64,000 bases of DNA from Microbulbifer pacificus (GTDB taxonomy: Bacteria > Pseudomonadota > Gammaproteobacteria > Pseudomonadales > Cellvibrionaceae), in the NCBI RefSeq assembly GCF_033723955.1, contig NZ_CP137555.1, positions 4,084,001 through 4,148,000 of the forward strand, in the 5' to 3' direction. Under the pieces are notes generated by a model that was not told the DNA's origin, did not search any database, and worked only from the letters and a program-made list of their open reading frames with translations. Every line of letters begins with the position of its first letter. The first letter of the stretch is position 1. Shown here in pieces: positions 56,351-64,000 of this stretch. Position numbers and translations under genes: made by a program.

Positions 56351-56775
56351 CCGTGATGTATATCGGCCTGCACGAAACCACCGATAGCGACGAAACCGAG
56401 TTTCGCCCCGCACTGGCCGCCCGTGACGGCAGGCCGTATGTACCGGGTGGTATTCCCGATGGCTCCTATCTGGTGGACGACAGCGAAAACCCGCAGCCGG
56501 AATTCCAGCAGGCGGTGATCACGGCGGTGGAGAAGGTTACCCACATCGCCCCGGCGGATGAAAAGGGCGAGATTATCGGCTCAACAGTGGTCGCCCACGG
56601 TGTTATTGAATATCCGCTCAAGCAGCTGGGCCTGCGCGCCAGCATCACCAATGCGCCCTACAAAACCACCACCGAGGTCTACCCCGACAGCCCCCGCGCT
56701 ACCCCCGAGCAGTGCAATACCGCCCAAGCCGTCGCGGTGTGTGCGGCGATCGACTACGCGCTGGCGCACCGGTAA
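56350..56775 (+). pseudogene. M14 carboxypeptidase, 3'-half duplicate
   Basis: The 140-residue reading frame is about 85-90% identical by eye to residues about 168-307 of the intact M14 protein (for example GLHETTDSDETEFRPALAARDG), and ends at the same AAIDYALAHR stop. It lacks the HxxE zinc site, so it cannot be an active peptidase. It starts at the junction with the efflux fragment. The frame is uninterrupted, implying a recent event or selection. Confidence 0.88.
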
Positions 56776-56805
56776 TTACTTACCGGGCGAATCTTTCTGG
56801 CAGAA

Positions 56806-56832
56806 AAAAGGGCGGGGTAGCCCCGCCCTTTT
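56806..56832. terminator. Terminator between M14 fragment and DUF4234 copy 1
   Basis: AAAAGGGCGGGG/CCCCGCCCTTTT with a TAG loop forms a 12-bp stem that works in both orientations. A near copy lies at 58202-58227. Confidence 0.88.
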
Positions 56833-56852
56833 GGTTTATGGGTGAAAAGAGA

Positions 56853-57338
56853 TTACTTCGCGATTGAAGTCTGGCGATCGTCGATAAATTGGTTGATCTT
56901 GTACTGTAGATAAATTACGTCGAACAGGAACGTCAATATCGGGCTCAACGGATAGGGGGTTCCGGCGCTCTCGGTCATAAGATCCTTCAGACGATTTTTT
57001 ACCTTGAACAGGCTTGTAAGCAGAGTCACCAGGTAAATGATATTAATGGCACCTAACGTCCATACCATTTCCGGGAATCTGTACTCCATGACAAAGCTTG
57101 ATGCCAGTGATATGGCCATCAGGTAGAGCCAGATTGGCGCTAAGGGTTTGGGTTGGATTCTGTTGAGGATCTGGGCGTGGTTGATGATCCAGAAAATCGG
57201 GTAAATCCTCAGAGTGACAATAGAGAGTAGAAATACCCACCAGGCACTGAAACGCCTAAAGTTTTTTGAAATAGGGTCATTCGCGGTAGCCGTGAGACAC
57301 AAGTCGGCGGTTGGTGCACTGTACGGGTTGATTTCCAC
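56853..57338 (-). CDS. DUF4234 membrane protein, copy 1
   Basis: A 161-residue protein of unknown function with three or four membrane helices. The core RFSAWWVFLLSIVTLRIYPIFWIINHAQILNRI is the DUF4234 pattern, preceded by a proline-rich N-terminus (NPYSAPTADL). It ends with YLQYKINQFIDDRQ. Paralogous to 58249-58728 (roughly half the residues identical by eye), and each follows an M14 tail and a similar terminator. Confidence 0.82.
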   Translation of the reverse strand: MEINPYSAPTADLCLTATANDPISKNFRRFSAWWVFLLSIVTLRIYPIFWIINHAQILNRIQPKPLAPIWLYLMAISLASSFVMEYRFPEMVWTLGAINIIYLVTLLTSLFKVKNRLKDLMTESAGTPYPLSPILTFLFDVIYLQYKINQFIDDRQTSIAK

Positions 57339-57659
57339 AGGATCCCCCTTTGCTGTTGTTATTGCTTATGTAGTACCTACCGTTCAATCACTGTAGGTGA
57401 ACATCATCGTGTGCGCCACATCGTGCGTCGTGCAGATCTTTGCTGGTGGCACATTTTTAAATGTAATCAAACATCGCTACGCCCGCTCTATTCGGGGACA
57501 CGCTCAATAAGTGCAGTTGGGCCAAGATTGTGGCGTCAATTTGCTTGGGCCGTGTAGTGTCAGCTGGCAGATCCGACTTAAACAGTTTTCGTTGCAGAAG
57601 CTGAAAAGCGCAAACTTGTTCTAGCATTGTTGCGTGGCGATTAACCTGAAAGGTGCATC
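57339..57659. other. Gene-free interval
   Basis: Between the divergent DUF4234 copy 1 and GFA genes. I see no gene, repeat or hairpin here; it should hold the promoters of both genes. Confidence 0.4.
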
Positions 57660-58094
57660 ATGAGCAACGAGGATAAGTACAAGGGAAGCTGTTTTTGTGG
57701 CGCGGTCCAAATAACCGTCACGGGCGAGCCGGCCGCGATGGGTTACTGCCATTGCGAGTCGTGTCGGCACTGGTCTGCGGGCCCGGTAAATGCGTTCACC
57801 CTGTGGAAGCCGGAGGCCGTCCAAGTTACCCAGGGTGCCGATAACATCGGCACATACAACAAGACGCCGCAGAGCTATCGCAAATGGTGCAAAACCTGCG
57901 GAGGCCATGTTTTTGCCGAGCATCCGACACTCGGCCTGACGGACGTCTACGCCGCGGTTATACCTTCCTTGCCTTATAAACCTGGCGTGCATGTGAACTA
58001 CCAGGAAGCCGTGCTGCACATCCACGACGGGTTACCCAAGCTGAAGGATTTTCCGGCAGAGTTTGGTGGTTCCGGTGAAATCGTCCCGGAATAG
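57660..58094 (+). CDS. GFA (CENP-V) family zinc protein
   Basis: A 144-residue Mss4-like zinc protein of the glutathione-dependent formaldehyde-activating (GFA/CENP-V) family. Most members are not proven formaldehyde enzymes. Zinc ligands are visible: Cys11 and Cys13 (GSCFCGAV), Cys30, Cys32 and Cys35 (YCHCESCRHW), and Cys77 and Cys80 (KWCKTCGGH). It is flanked by the two DUF4234 units. The ribosome site (AAAGG) is eight bases upstream. Confidence 0.88.
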   Translation: MSNEDKYKGSCFCGAVQITVTGEPAAMGYCHCESCRHWSAGPVNAFTLWKPEAVQVTQGADNIGTYNKTPQSYRKWCKTCGGHVFAEHPTLGLTDVYAAVIPSLPYKPGVHVNYQEAVLHIHDGLPKLKDFPAEFGGSGEIVPE

Positions 58095-58138
58095 CACTTT
58101 GGCTTCCTGACGTTATGGCACCCATTCTGGTGCTCCAG

Positions 58139-58171
58139 GCGGCGATCGATTGCGTGCTGGCGCACGGGTAA
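58139..58171 (+). pseudogene. M14 carboxypeptidase, 33-base terminal remnant
   Basis: It matches 29 of 33 bases of the end of the M14 gene (reading AAIDCVLAHG then stop, against AAIDYALAHR). It stands in the same position relative to a terminator and a DUF4234 gene as the larger fragment does. Confidence 0.7.
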
Positions 58172-58201
58172 AAAATCGCGCGGGTATTTCTTTCAGATAG
58201 C

Positions 58202-58228
58202 AAAAGGGCGGGAATCCCCGCCCTTTTT
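58202..58228. terminator. Terminator before DUF4234 copy 2
   Basis: AAAAGGGCGGG/CCCGCCCTTTT with a 4-base loop, an 11-bp stem. Near-identical to the hairpin at 56806. Confidence 0.88.
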
Positions 58229-58248
58229 GTTTTAGCGCTGAGGGGGCG

Positions 58249-58728
58249 TTATACCTCGCCCTGCGGCTGGCTGTTGTCGATGAACTCGTTGATCTTGTAC
58301 TGCAGGTAGATGCTGTTGAACAGGAACGTCATAACCGGGCTCAGTTCATAGTTAGAGCCGGTGCTTTTGCTCATCAAGCTGTTCAGGCGGTTTTTCACTT
58401 TGAACAGGCTTGCTACGTAAGTTACCAGGTAGGTGACGTACAAAATCAGGTAAACAATTCCCTGCTCTGGAAATACAAAATCCGCCACAAAGCTCAGCAC
58501 CAAGCCGATGGCCATCAGGTTGATCCAGGCGGGCGCAATCTGATCTTCCTGGATACGGTTGACGGTCTGGGCGCGAGTATAAACCCAGTAAACCGGATAG
58601 ATTCCCAGCGTTACAAACGTGAGCAGGAATACCCACCAGGCGCTGAAGCGCTGGAAGTTGCCCGAAATAAGATCATCGTTGGCGACACTCAGGTCAGCCG
58701 TGGGTGCGCTATACGGATTGGATTCCAT
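58249..58728 (-). CDS. DUF4234 membrane protein, copy 2
   Basis: A 159-residue paralogue of 56853-57338 with the same layout: NPYSAPTADL, FSAWWVFLLTFVTLGIYPVYWVYTRAQTVNRI and LQYKINEFID. The signature TLGIYPVYW is closer to the family norm than copy 1 (TLRIYPIFW). The start at 58728 gives the shared N-terminus; the frame extends upstream without matching copy 1. Function unknown. Confidence 0.84.
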   Translation of the reverse strand: MESNPYSAPTADLSVANDDLISGNFQRFSAWWVFLLTFVTLGIYPVYWVYTRAQTVNRIQEDQIAPAWINLMAIGLVLSFVADFVFPEQGIVYLILYVTYLVTYVASLFKVKNRLNSLMSKSTGSNYELSPVMTFLFNSIYLQYKINEFIDNSQPQGEV

Positions 58729-58899
58729 AGGAAGATACCTTTTAAATCTTGTTATTTTTGTGCCGCGCTGTCCCTCGCTCAAACAAGAGCAATGTTGTAG
58801 CGTGCGCCAGAAGCGTACCATATCTTGAGAAAGTACAGGGGCCTTCCGGCCCCCATGCTCAGTGCTGGAAATTCCAGCGATAAACGGTAAACGATACGG

Positions 58900-59337
58900 T
58901 TAATATTTAACCGCCACCTCGGCATTCAGTGTCACCTCGGCATTCAGCGAGTTGGTCACCAGGCAACTTTGCTCGGACTTCTCCAGCAGCTTTTGGGCCT
59001 TCTCCAGATCCGTGCCCTCGGGCACTTCCAGCTTCGCATTCACTTCAAACGCGGTGAAGCAGGTCTTGCGGCCGTCTTTGTCCAGGGTGCCGGTGGCACT
59101 GCAGTCCAGCGCTGTCCATTCGAGTCCATTGAACTTGGCGATGGCGCGAAACGTGAGGATGAAGCAGTCGGCGACCGCCGCTACCAGCAGATCTTCCGGC
59201 GACCAGTGATCACCGGGGCCGCCAAACTGCGCCGGCGGTGCTGAGACCAGAGGAGTGACGCCCTCGGTGGTCAGGGTGATGTTGCTTTCGGCGGTGGCAC
59301 TCGCGGTGACCAGGTAATGGTGGGGAAGGGCTTGCAT
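58900..59337 (-). CDS. OsmC family peroxide-resistance protein
   Basis: A 145-residue OsmC/Ohr-type protein, which reduces organic hydroperoxides with a cysteine pair. The redox cysteines are Cys58 (LLVAAVADCFIL) and Cys125 (EQSCLVTNSL). GPGDHWSPEDL is the usual approach to the first helix. The ATG at 59337 follows TGGAGA. The exact subgroup (OsmC versus YhfA-like) is uncertain. Confidence 0.87.
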   Translation of the reverse strand: MQALPHHYLVTASATAESNITLTTEGVTPLVSAPPAQFGGPGDHWSPEDLLVAAVADCFILTFRAIAKFNGLEWTALDCSATGTLDKDGRKTCFTAFEVNAKLEVPEGTDLEKAQKLLEKSEQSCLVTNSLNAEVTLNAEVAVKY

Positions 59338-59555
59338 GGGGTCTCCAGAAAAATGAGCGGTTTTATCTTGGCAGGGTAGTCTCGACATATCCCCGCCGCC
59401 AATGCATGCTGATTTGGCGGATTTTTTTATACCAGAATGCCACGGCTTGTCTTTGATCTAACGCAGGTCAGCTTGTTGTGCGCATTGCGAATCACCGTTT
59501 TGCAGTAAGGCCAAGGCGTAATTGTCTAGGCGCATTTGGCTTATGGAGCAATAGC

Positions 59556-60788
59556 ATGGCAACCTCCGAAACCGGGCGTCGATACGATATCGACTGGCTG
59601 CGCACCCTTGCATTCACGGTGTTGATTCTGTACCACCTGGGCATGTACTACGTGGCCGACTGGGGCTGGCATATCAAAAGTGCGCAGACCTCAACTTGGC
59701 TGCAGAACCTGATGGTCCTCACCGGCCCGTGGCGGATGTCACTGCTGTTCTTTATTTCGGCGATGGCCCTGGCGCTGTTGCAGAACCGACCCAGCACGCG
59801 CGGCGTGCTGGAGCAGGTGGGGCGCAGGACGCGGCGGCTGATGGTGCCGCTGCTGTTTGGCATGTTCGTGATCGTGGTGCCGCAGGTGTATTTCGAGGCA
59901 CTCAGCCAGGATCTGATCGCACCGGGTTATTTCCAGTTCTGGGGTCATTACGTCAATCCGCGCACGGATTTTCTGCCCGAACTCCACACGCCTATCGGCC
60001 TGCTGACCTGGAACCACCTCTGGTTCCTGCCGTACCTGTGGGTTTACAGCTTGCTGCTGATTGCACTGCGCGGACCGCTGTATCTGCTGTCGCAAACTAA
60101 AACCTTTCAGCGGGTACCACCGTTGCTGGCGATCACCGCGGTGATCGCGGTCCTGGCCGCCATCTGGCTGTGGCTGCATGGCAGGTTCCCGGAAACCCAT
60201 GCACTGCTCGATGACTGGTACAACCACGGGCGCTACCTGCTGGTGTTTGTCTTCGGTTACCTGTTTGCGCTGCAGCCGCGCTGGTGGCAGTTCGTCATCG
60301 ATCGGCGCGTGGTGTTCATGTGCCTCGCCATCGGTTGCTATGCGCTGATTGTCGCCGACCGCAATGGCGCTTTCGACGGACTGCATGCGGATGTTGCCGC
60401 TCACCCGGCCATGCGCTTGCTGGCTGGCACCGTTGTGGCACTCAACCTGTGGGCGTGGATCTTTGCAGTGGTGGGGTTTGCCGGCTTCTACCTGAATCGC
60501 CCGAGCCGGCTACTCAGCTACACCAATCCGGCCATATTGCCCTGGTATATGTTGCACCAGACCTTGATCATCATCTTCGCCTGGAGCCTCAAGTCGCTGA
60601 CGCTGCCGATCGGGCTGGAGGCGGTGATACTGCTGGCATTGACCGTAGCCGGTTGTTTTGTCGGTTATGAAATCATCCGGCGGGTAAACGCCCTGCGGTG
60701 GCTGTGTGGTATGGACGTTCTCAAAGGCGGTATGAACAAAGGCCGTAAGCGGGAGGCGGCGGCATCCGGGGTGATCTCTACACCCTGA
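59556..60788 (+). CDS. Inner-membrane acyltransferase 3 family protein
   Basis: A 410-residue protein with ten or so membrane helices of the acyltransferase 3 (OpgC/OafA-like) family, which transfers acyl groups to glycans or other extracytoplasmic acceptors. The first helix carries RRYDIDWLRTLAFTVLILYHLGMYY, with the family Arg and His residues, and FFISAMALAL follows. TWNHLWFLPYLWVYSL and YMLHQTLIIIFAWSLKSL are also typical. The ATG at 59556 has GGAGC upstream; the frame is open 26 codons further. The acceptor is unknown. Confidence 0.87.
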   Translation: MATSETGRRYDIDWLRTLAFTVLILYHLGMYYVADWGWHIKSAQTSTWLQNLMVLTGPWRMSLLFFISAMALALLQNRPSTRGVLEQVGRRTRRLMVPLLFGMFVIVVPQVYFEALSQDLIAPGYFQFWGHYVNPRTDFLPELHTPIGLLTWNHLWFLPYLWVYSLLLIALRGPLYLLSQTKTFQRVPPLLAITAVIAVLAAIWLWLHGRFPETHALLDDWYNHGRYLLVFVFGYLFALQPRWWQFVIDRRVVFMCLAIGCYALIVADRNGAFDGLHADVAAHPAMRLLAGTVVALNLWAWIFAVVGFAGFYLNRPSRLLSYTNPAILPWYMLHQTLIIIFAWSLKSLTLPIGLEAVILLALTVAGCFVGYEIIRRVNALRWLCGMDVLKGGMNKGRKREAAASGVISTP

Positions 60789-60976
60789 CGACCTCACAAT
60801 CCCGCGGCCTTACGCAGTGGGAGCTGGCTCGCCATATAAGCACCTTGTCTCTGATTTTTTCATAAGATCCGGTTATAAGATGATGATCGACATCTATTGG
60901 TTATTTTGAATGATGGGCATAATATAGCGCGCGGGCGGCACCCGGCCGCTCATCTGATTGCCACAGGAGCACGACT

Positions 60977-62113
60977 ATGCCGTCTATCGTTATCGCAGGT
61001 TACAAGCGCTCGCCGTTTCACTTTGCCCGCAAGGGCGGGCTGGTGGATGTGCGACCGGATGATCTCGCCGCCCAAGTACTGCGCGGTCTGCTGGATTCCC
61101 TGGATGTGAACCCGGCGGAAATTGAGGATGTGATCATGGGCTGTGCCTATCCCGAGGCGGAGCAGGGCATGAACATCGCGCGCATCGCCAGCTTCCGTGC
61201 GGGCTTCCCACAGCATCTGGGGGGCATGACCATCAACCGTTTCTGTGGCTCGTCCATGAGCGCGGTGCATTATGCCTACGGGCAGATCGGGGCGGGTGCC
61301 GGCGAGGCGTTTATCGCTGCCGGTGTGGAGTCCATGACGCGGGTACCCATGGGCGGCTTCAACATATCGCCGAACCCGACACTGCTGGAGAATTTCCCGC
61401 AGGTGTACATGTCCATGGGCCACACCGCCGAAGAGGTAGCCAAACGCTACGGCGTCAGCCGGGTGGAGCAGGAGTCCTTTGCGGTGGAATCCCATGGCAA
61501 GGCGGCGGCTGCGCAGCAGCACGGTTTGCTGGCGCCGGAAATTATCGCAGTGGAAACGCCGAATGGGCCTGTGTTCGAGGACGGCTGTATTCGTCCCGGT
61601 ACCAATGCGGAAGCGCTGGCGCAGCTGAAGCCTGCGTTTGATGGCACCGTGACCGCGGGCACTGCCTCGCCCTTGACCGATGGCGCCGCCGCGCTGCTGG
61701 TGTGTACCGAATCCTTCGCGCGCAGTCGCGGCCTGGACATCCTCGCGCGGATCAAGGCGGTGGCGGTGGCTGGCTGTGCACCGGAAATCATGGGCATGGG
61801 GCCTGTGCATGCCACCCGCAAGGTGCTGGACCGCGCCGGTCTCAGCATTGCGGATATTGGCCTGGTGGAAATTAATGAAGCCTTCGCCAGCCAGTCCATT
61901 GCCTGTGTGCGCGAACTGGGGCTGGATATGGCGCGGGTCAACCTGCATGGCGGCGCCACCGCGCTTGGGCACCCGCTGGGCGCGACCGGTGCGCGTATTA
62001 CCGGCAAGGCAGCGGCACTGTTGCGCGATAGCGATGAGCGCTATGCGGTGGCCACCCAGTGCATCGCCGGTGGCCAGGGCGTCGCGACCCTGCTGGAGCG
62101 CGTTGATTCCTGA
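60977..62113 (+). CDS. Thiolase family acetyl-CoA acyltransferase
   Basis: A 378-residue thiolase that either cleaves 3-ketoacyl-CoA or condenses acyl-CoAs. The nucleophile is Cys90 in NRFCGSSMSAVH. VEINEAFASQ, GGATALGHPLGATGAR (active-site His) and TQCIAGGQGVATLLE (second Cys) complete the site. AGGAGC precedes the ATG. There is no fadB partner nearby; a TetR gene follows after 70 bases and may regulate it. Confidence 0.93.
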   Translation: MPSIVIAGYKRSPFHFARKGGLVDVRPDDLAAQVLRGLLDSLDVNPAEIEDVIMGCAYPEAEQGMNIARIASFRAGFPQHLGGMTINRFCGSSMSAVHYAYGQIGAGAGEAFIAAGVESMTRVPMGGFNISPNPTLLENFPQVYMSMGHTAEEVAKRYGVSRVEQESFAVESHGKAAAAQQHGLLAPEIIAVETPNGPVFEDGCIRPGTNAEALAQLKPAFDGTVTAGTASPLTDGAAALLVCTESFARSRGLDILARIKAVAVAGCAPEIMGMGPVHATRKVLDRAGLSIADIGLVEINEAFASQSIACVRELGLDMARVNLHGGATALGHPLGATGARITGKAAALLRDSDERYAVATQCIAGGQGVATLLERVDS

Positions 62114-62183
62114 GTGCAGCGGGGAGTAGGTGTTGTGTGATTTCGTCGTTAATATGACATGCGACATTTGAAGTGAGGGCGCC

Positions 62184-62747
62184 ATGCGCTATTCCAAAGA
62201 ACACAAGGCCGAAACCCGTCAACGTATCGTCGAAGAGGCCTCGCGGCGTTTTCGCCGCGACGGCATCGGCGCCACCGGTTTGCAGGCGCTGATGAAAGCG
62301 CTGGGGCTGACCCACGGCGGATTCTACGCGCACTTCAAATCCAAGGACGACCTGGTGGAAACCGCACTGCAGCACGCGGTGGAAGAGCGCGACGAGGCGG
62401 TGGATGAGTTTTTGAGCGCGGACGAGCCGCTGCTGACGCTGATCGAGCAGTATCTGTCGGTAGCACACTGCAAGCACCCCGAGCAGGGCTGCCCGCTGCC
62501 GACCATGGCCGCAGAACTGGGCCAGCGCGGCGAACCCAGTGCCACCACGGATCAGCTGGTAAAGAAACGCCTGGAACAGATCGCGGCAGGGCTCGGCGGC
62601 GATGAAAACGCGGATGAGCGCAGCGTGCTGGTGTTGTCCGCCATGGTCGGCGCCCTGCAGCTGTCGCGCAGTGTGAAGAACAAGCGACTTGCCGACCGCA
62701 TTCTGAAAACCACCGGCCAGCTTCTGCAGGAAATGGCCGAGCCGTAA
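62184..62747 (+). CDS. TetR/AcrR-family transcription regulator
   Basis: A 187-residue repressor. The helix-turn-helix spans RQRIVEEASRRFRRDGIGATGLQALMKALGLTHGGFYAHFKSKDDLVETAL (residues about 11-60). The C-terminal part with CKHPEQGCPLPTMAAELGQ resembles AcuR/NemR-type sensors with cysteines, so thiol or electrophile sensing is possible. GAGGG precedes the start. The target is probably the neighbouring thiolase or prpD. Confidence 0.9.
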   Translation: MRYSKEHKAETRQRIVEEASRRFRRDGIGATGLQALMKALGLTHGGFYAHFKSKDDLVETALQHAVEERDEAVDEFLSADEPLLTLIEQYLSVAHCKHPEQGCPLPTMAAELGQRGEPSATTDQLVKKRLEQIAAGLGGDENADERSVLVLSAMVGALQLSRSVKNKRLADRILKTTGQLLQEMAEP

Positions 62748-62814
62748 AAGCAGGTCCAAGCGCTCAGCGTAGCGCCGTGGCTATCCTTGTGTGAGAGATC
62801 CACGAGGAGCCCCA

Positions 62815-64000
62815 GTGAACGAGAGCTATACCGTCGCCCGCAATATCCGCCCGGATTACGACCAGGTGATCCAGGATATTGCCGACTATGTGCTGGATTA
62901 CCGCATCACTTCCGATGAGGCGCTGGATACGGCGCGCCACTGCCTGATGGACAGCCTCGGCTGCGCGCTGCTGGCACTGCAATTTCCCGAATGCACCAAA
63001 CTTCTGGGGCCGGTGGTTGAGGGCACGGTGGTGCCGAACGGTGCCCGTGTGCCCGGCACCGATCTCTGCGTGGATCCCATTAAGGCTGCGTGGAATATCG
63101 GTTGCTGTGTGCGCTGGCTGGATTTCAACGACACCTGGCTGGCGGCGGAGTGGGGCCATCCGTCAGACAACCTCGGCGCAATCCTCGCGGTCACCGATTA
63201 CCTGTCGCAGAAACAACTCGCTCAGGGCCGGCCGCCATTCAAAATGCGTCAGGTGCTGGACGCGATGATCCGCGCCCATGAAATCCAGGGTGTGCTGGCA
63301 CTGCAAAACAGCTTCAACCGGGTAGGGCTGGACCATGTACTGCTGGTGCGGGTGGCCTCCGCCGCCGTGGCCACCATGTTGAAGGGCGGTAACCGCGAGC
63401 AGGTGATGGCGGCCGTGTCCCAGGCCTGGGTGGATGGCGGGGCGCTGCGCACCTATCGCCACGCGCCCAACACCGGTTCGCGCAAATCCTGGGCGGCCGG
63501 TGATGCCACCAGCCGCGGTGTACAGCTGGCAGAAATCACCATGCGCGGAGAAATGGGTATTCCCGGTGCGCTCAGCGCCAAGCAGTGGGGCTTTTACGAT
63601 GTGCTGTTCAGCAGGACCGTCGCCAACCAGCAGCTGAAGCCTGAAGCCGAGCGGCAATTCACCTTCCCTCAGGGCTACGGCAGCTACGTGATGGAAAACA
63701 TCCTGTTCAAGCTCTCGTTCCCAGCGGAATTCCACGCGCAGACCGCGTGTGAGGCCGCCGTGATCCTGCATTCACAGGTCAAGGAACGGCTCGAGGACAT
63801 CGAGCGCATCGTAATCACCACCCACGAATCCGCCATTCGCATCATTTCCAAATCCGGCCCACTGGCGAATCCCGCCGACCGCGATCACTGCCTGCAATAC
63901 ATGACGGCGGTGCCTCTGATTTTCGGAGACCTGCAGGCCGAGCATTACGCAGACAGCTTCCATCGCGCCCATCCAGAAATCGACCAATTGCGGGAAAAGA
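62815..64000 (+). CDS. prpD: 2-methylcitrate dehydratase PrpD, 3' end outside window
   Basis: It dehydrates 2-methylcitrate in the 2-methylcitrate cycle, without an Fe-S cluster. About 395 residues lie in the window out of roughly 490 in the family. It starts with GTG at 62815, preceded by GAGGAG at five bases, and reads [20 protein letters not shown]. The MmgE/PrpD landmarks are [42 protein letters not shown] and [29 protein letters not shown]. Pseudomonas keeps prpD next to prpF; here the two are about 19 kb apart. It overlaps functionally with AcnD-PrpF. Confidence 0.94.
   Translation, partial: MNESYTVARNIRPDYDQVIQDIADYVLDYRITSDEALDTARHCLMDSLGCALLALQFPECTKLLGPVVEGTVVPNGARVPGTDLCVDPIKAAWNIGCCVRWLDFNDTWLAAEWGHPSDNLGAILAVTDYLSQKQLAQGRPPFKMRQVLDAMIRAHEIQGVLALQNSFNRVGLDHVLLVRVASAAVATMLKGGNREQVMAAVSQAWVDGGALRTYRHAPNTGSRKSWAAGDATSRGVQLAEITMRGEMGIPGALSAKQWGFYDVLFSRTVANQQLKPEAERQFTFPQGYGSYVMENILFKLSFPAEFHAQTACEAAVILHSQVKERLEDIERIVITTHESAIRIISKSGPLANPADRDHCLQYMTAVPLIFGDLQAEHYADSFHRAHPEIDQLREK

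Noticed and set aside
62815..64000. prpD as a redundant pseudogene because acnD-prpF is present
   Set aside because: The frame is intact across the visible 395 codons with conserved family blocks, and many gammaproteobacteria keep both routes.

Overview
The window reads as chromosome of a marine gammaproteobacterium, most likely Cellvibrionales (a Microbulbifer-like organism). This placement is inferred from three things: a complete Na+-translocating NADH:quinone reductase operon, the protein sequences, and a core gene order (topA, DUF6586 gene, small ORF, lexA, psrA, nagZ, csiV, mfd, gap, nqrABCDEF, apbE, nqrM, sthA, lolCDE) that I recall from Pseudomonas. No rRNA, tRNA or CRISPR array was seen.

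Bases 1-36,200 are dense, GC-rich core genome. From left to right they hold: the 3' part of uup; a universal stress protein; topA and two small co-directional genes; lexA behind two LexA boxes; a LOG-family gene; a DUF6763 gene; the fatty-acid-responsive regulator psrA with a candidate operator; nagZ; an MscS channel; a cold-shock protein; a DUF819 membrane protein; csiV and mfd; gap behind a textbook HexR-type palindrome; the nqr operon with its helpers apbE and nqrM; sthA; a YigI-type thioesterase; a membrane alpha/beta hydrolase; the lipoprotein exporter lolCDE; and a DUF2062 gene.

Bases 36,500-43,490 are a propionate (2-methylcitrate cycle) operon: a GntR/FCD regulator, prpB, prpC, acnD and prpF. 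Two structured palindromic elements lie in its intergenic gaps. The operon ends at a strong terminator. prpD, the remaining cycle gene, appears only at the right edge (62,815 onward), so about 19 kb of unrelated DNA separates it from prpF.

Bases 43,600-60,900 are accessory DNA. The first 5 kb are visibly AT-rich and carry a cyclodeaminase-like gene, a DUF262 (GmrS/ParB-like) gene translationally coupled to a HEPN ribonuclease-like gene, and a small unrecognised gene. Next come two copies of a REP-associated transposase (RAYT) 5' segment flanking an unknown gene, then a membrane protein. The DUF262-HEPN pair, perhaps with the cyclodeaminase-like gene, is the best candidate here for a little-described defence system. 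Further right are a basic lipoprotein, a LytTR remnant, an orphan HExxH protein, SOS-controlled polB (DNA polymerase II), an M14 carboxypeptidase, and a patchwork of duplicated and truncated segments: two partial copies of the M14 gene, two DUF4234 paralogues and an efflux outer-membrane-protein fragment joined tail to tail with M14 DNA. GFA, OsmC and acyltransferase genes follow.

Bases 60,900-64,000 hold a thiolase, a TetR regulator and prpD, which runs off the end. Start codons were chosen by ribosome-binding site and family alignment from memory; where these conflict the entry says so.
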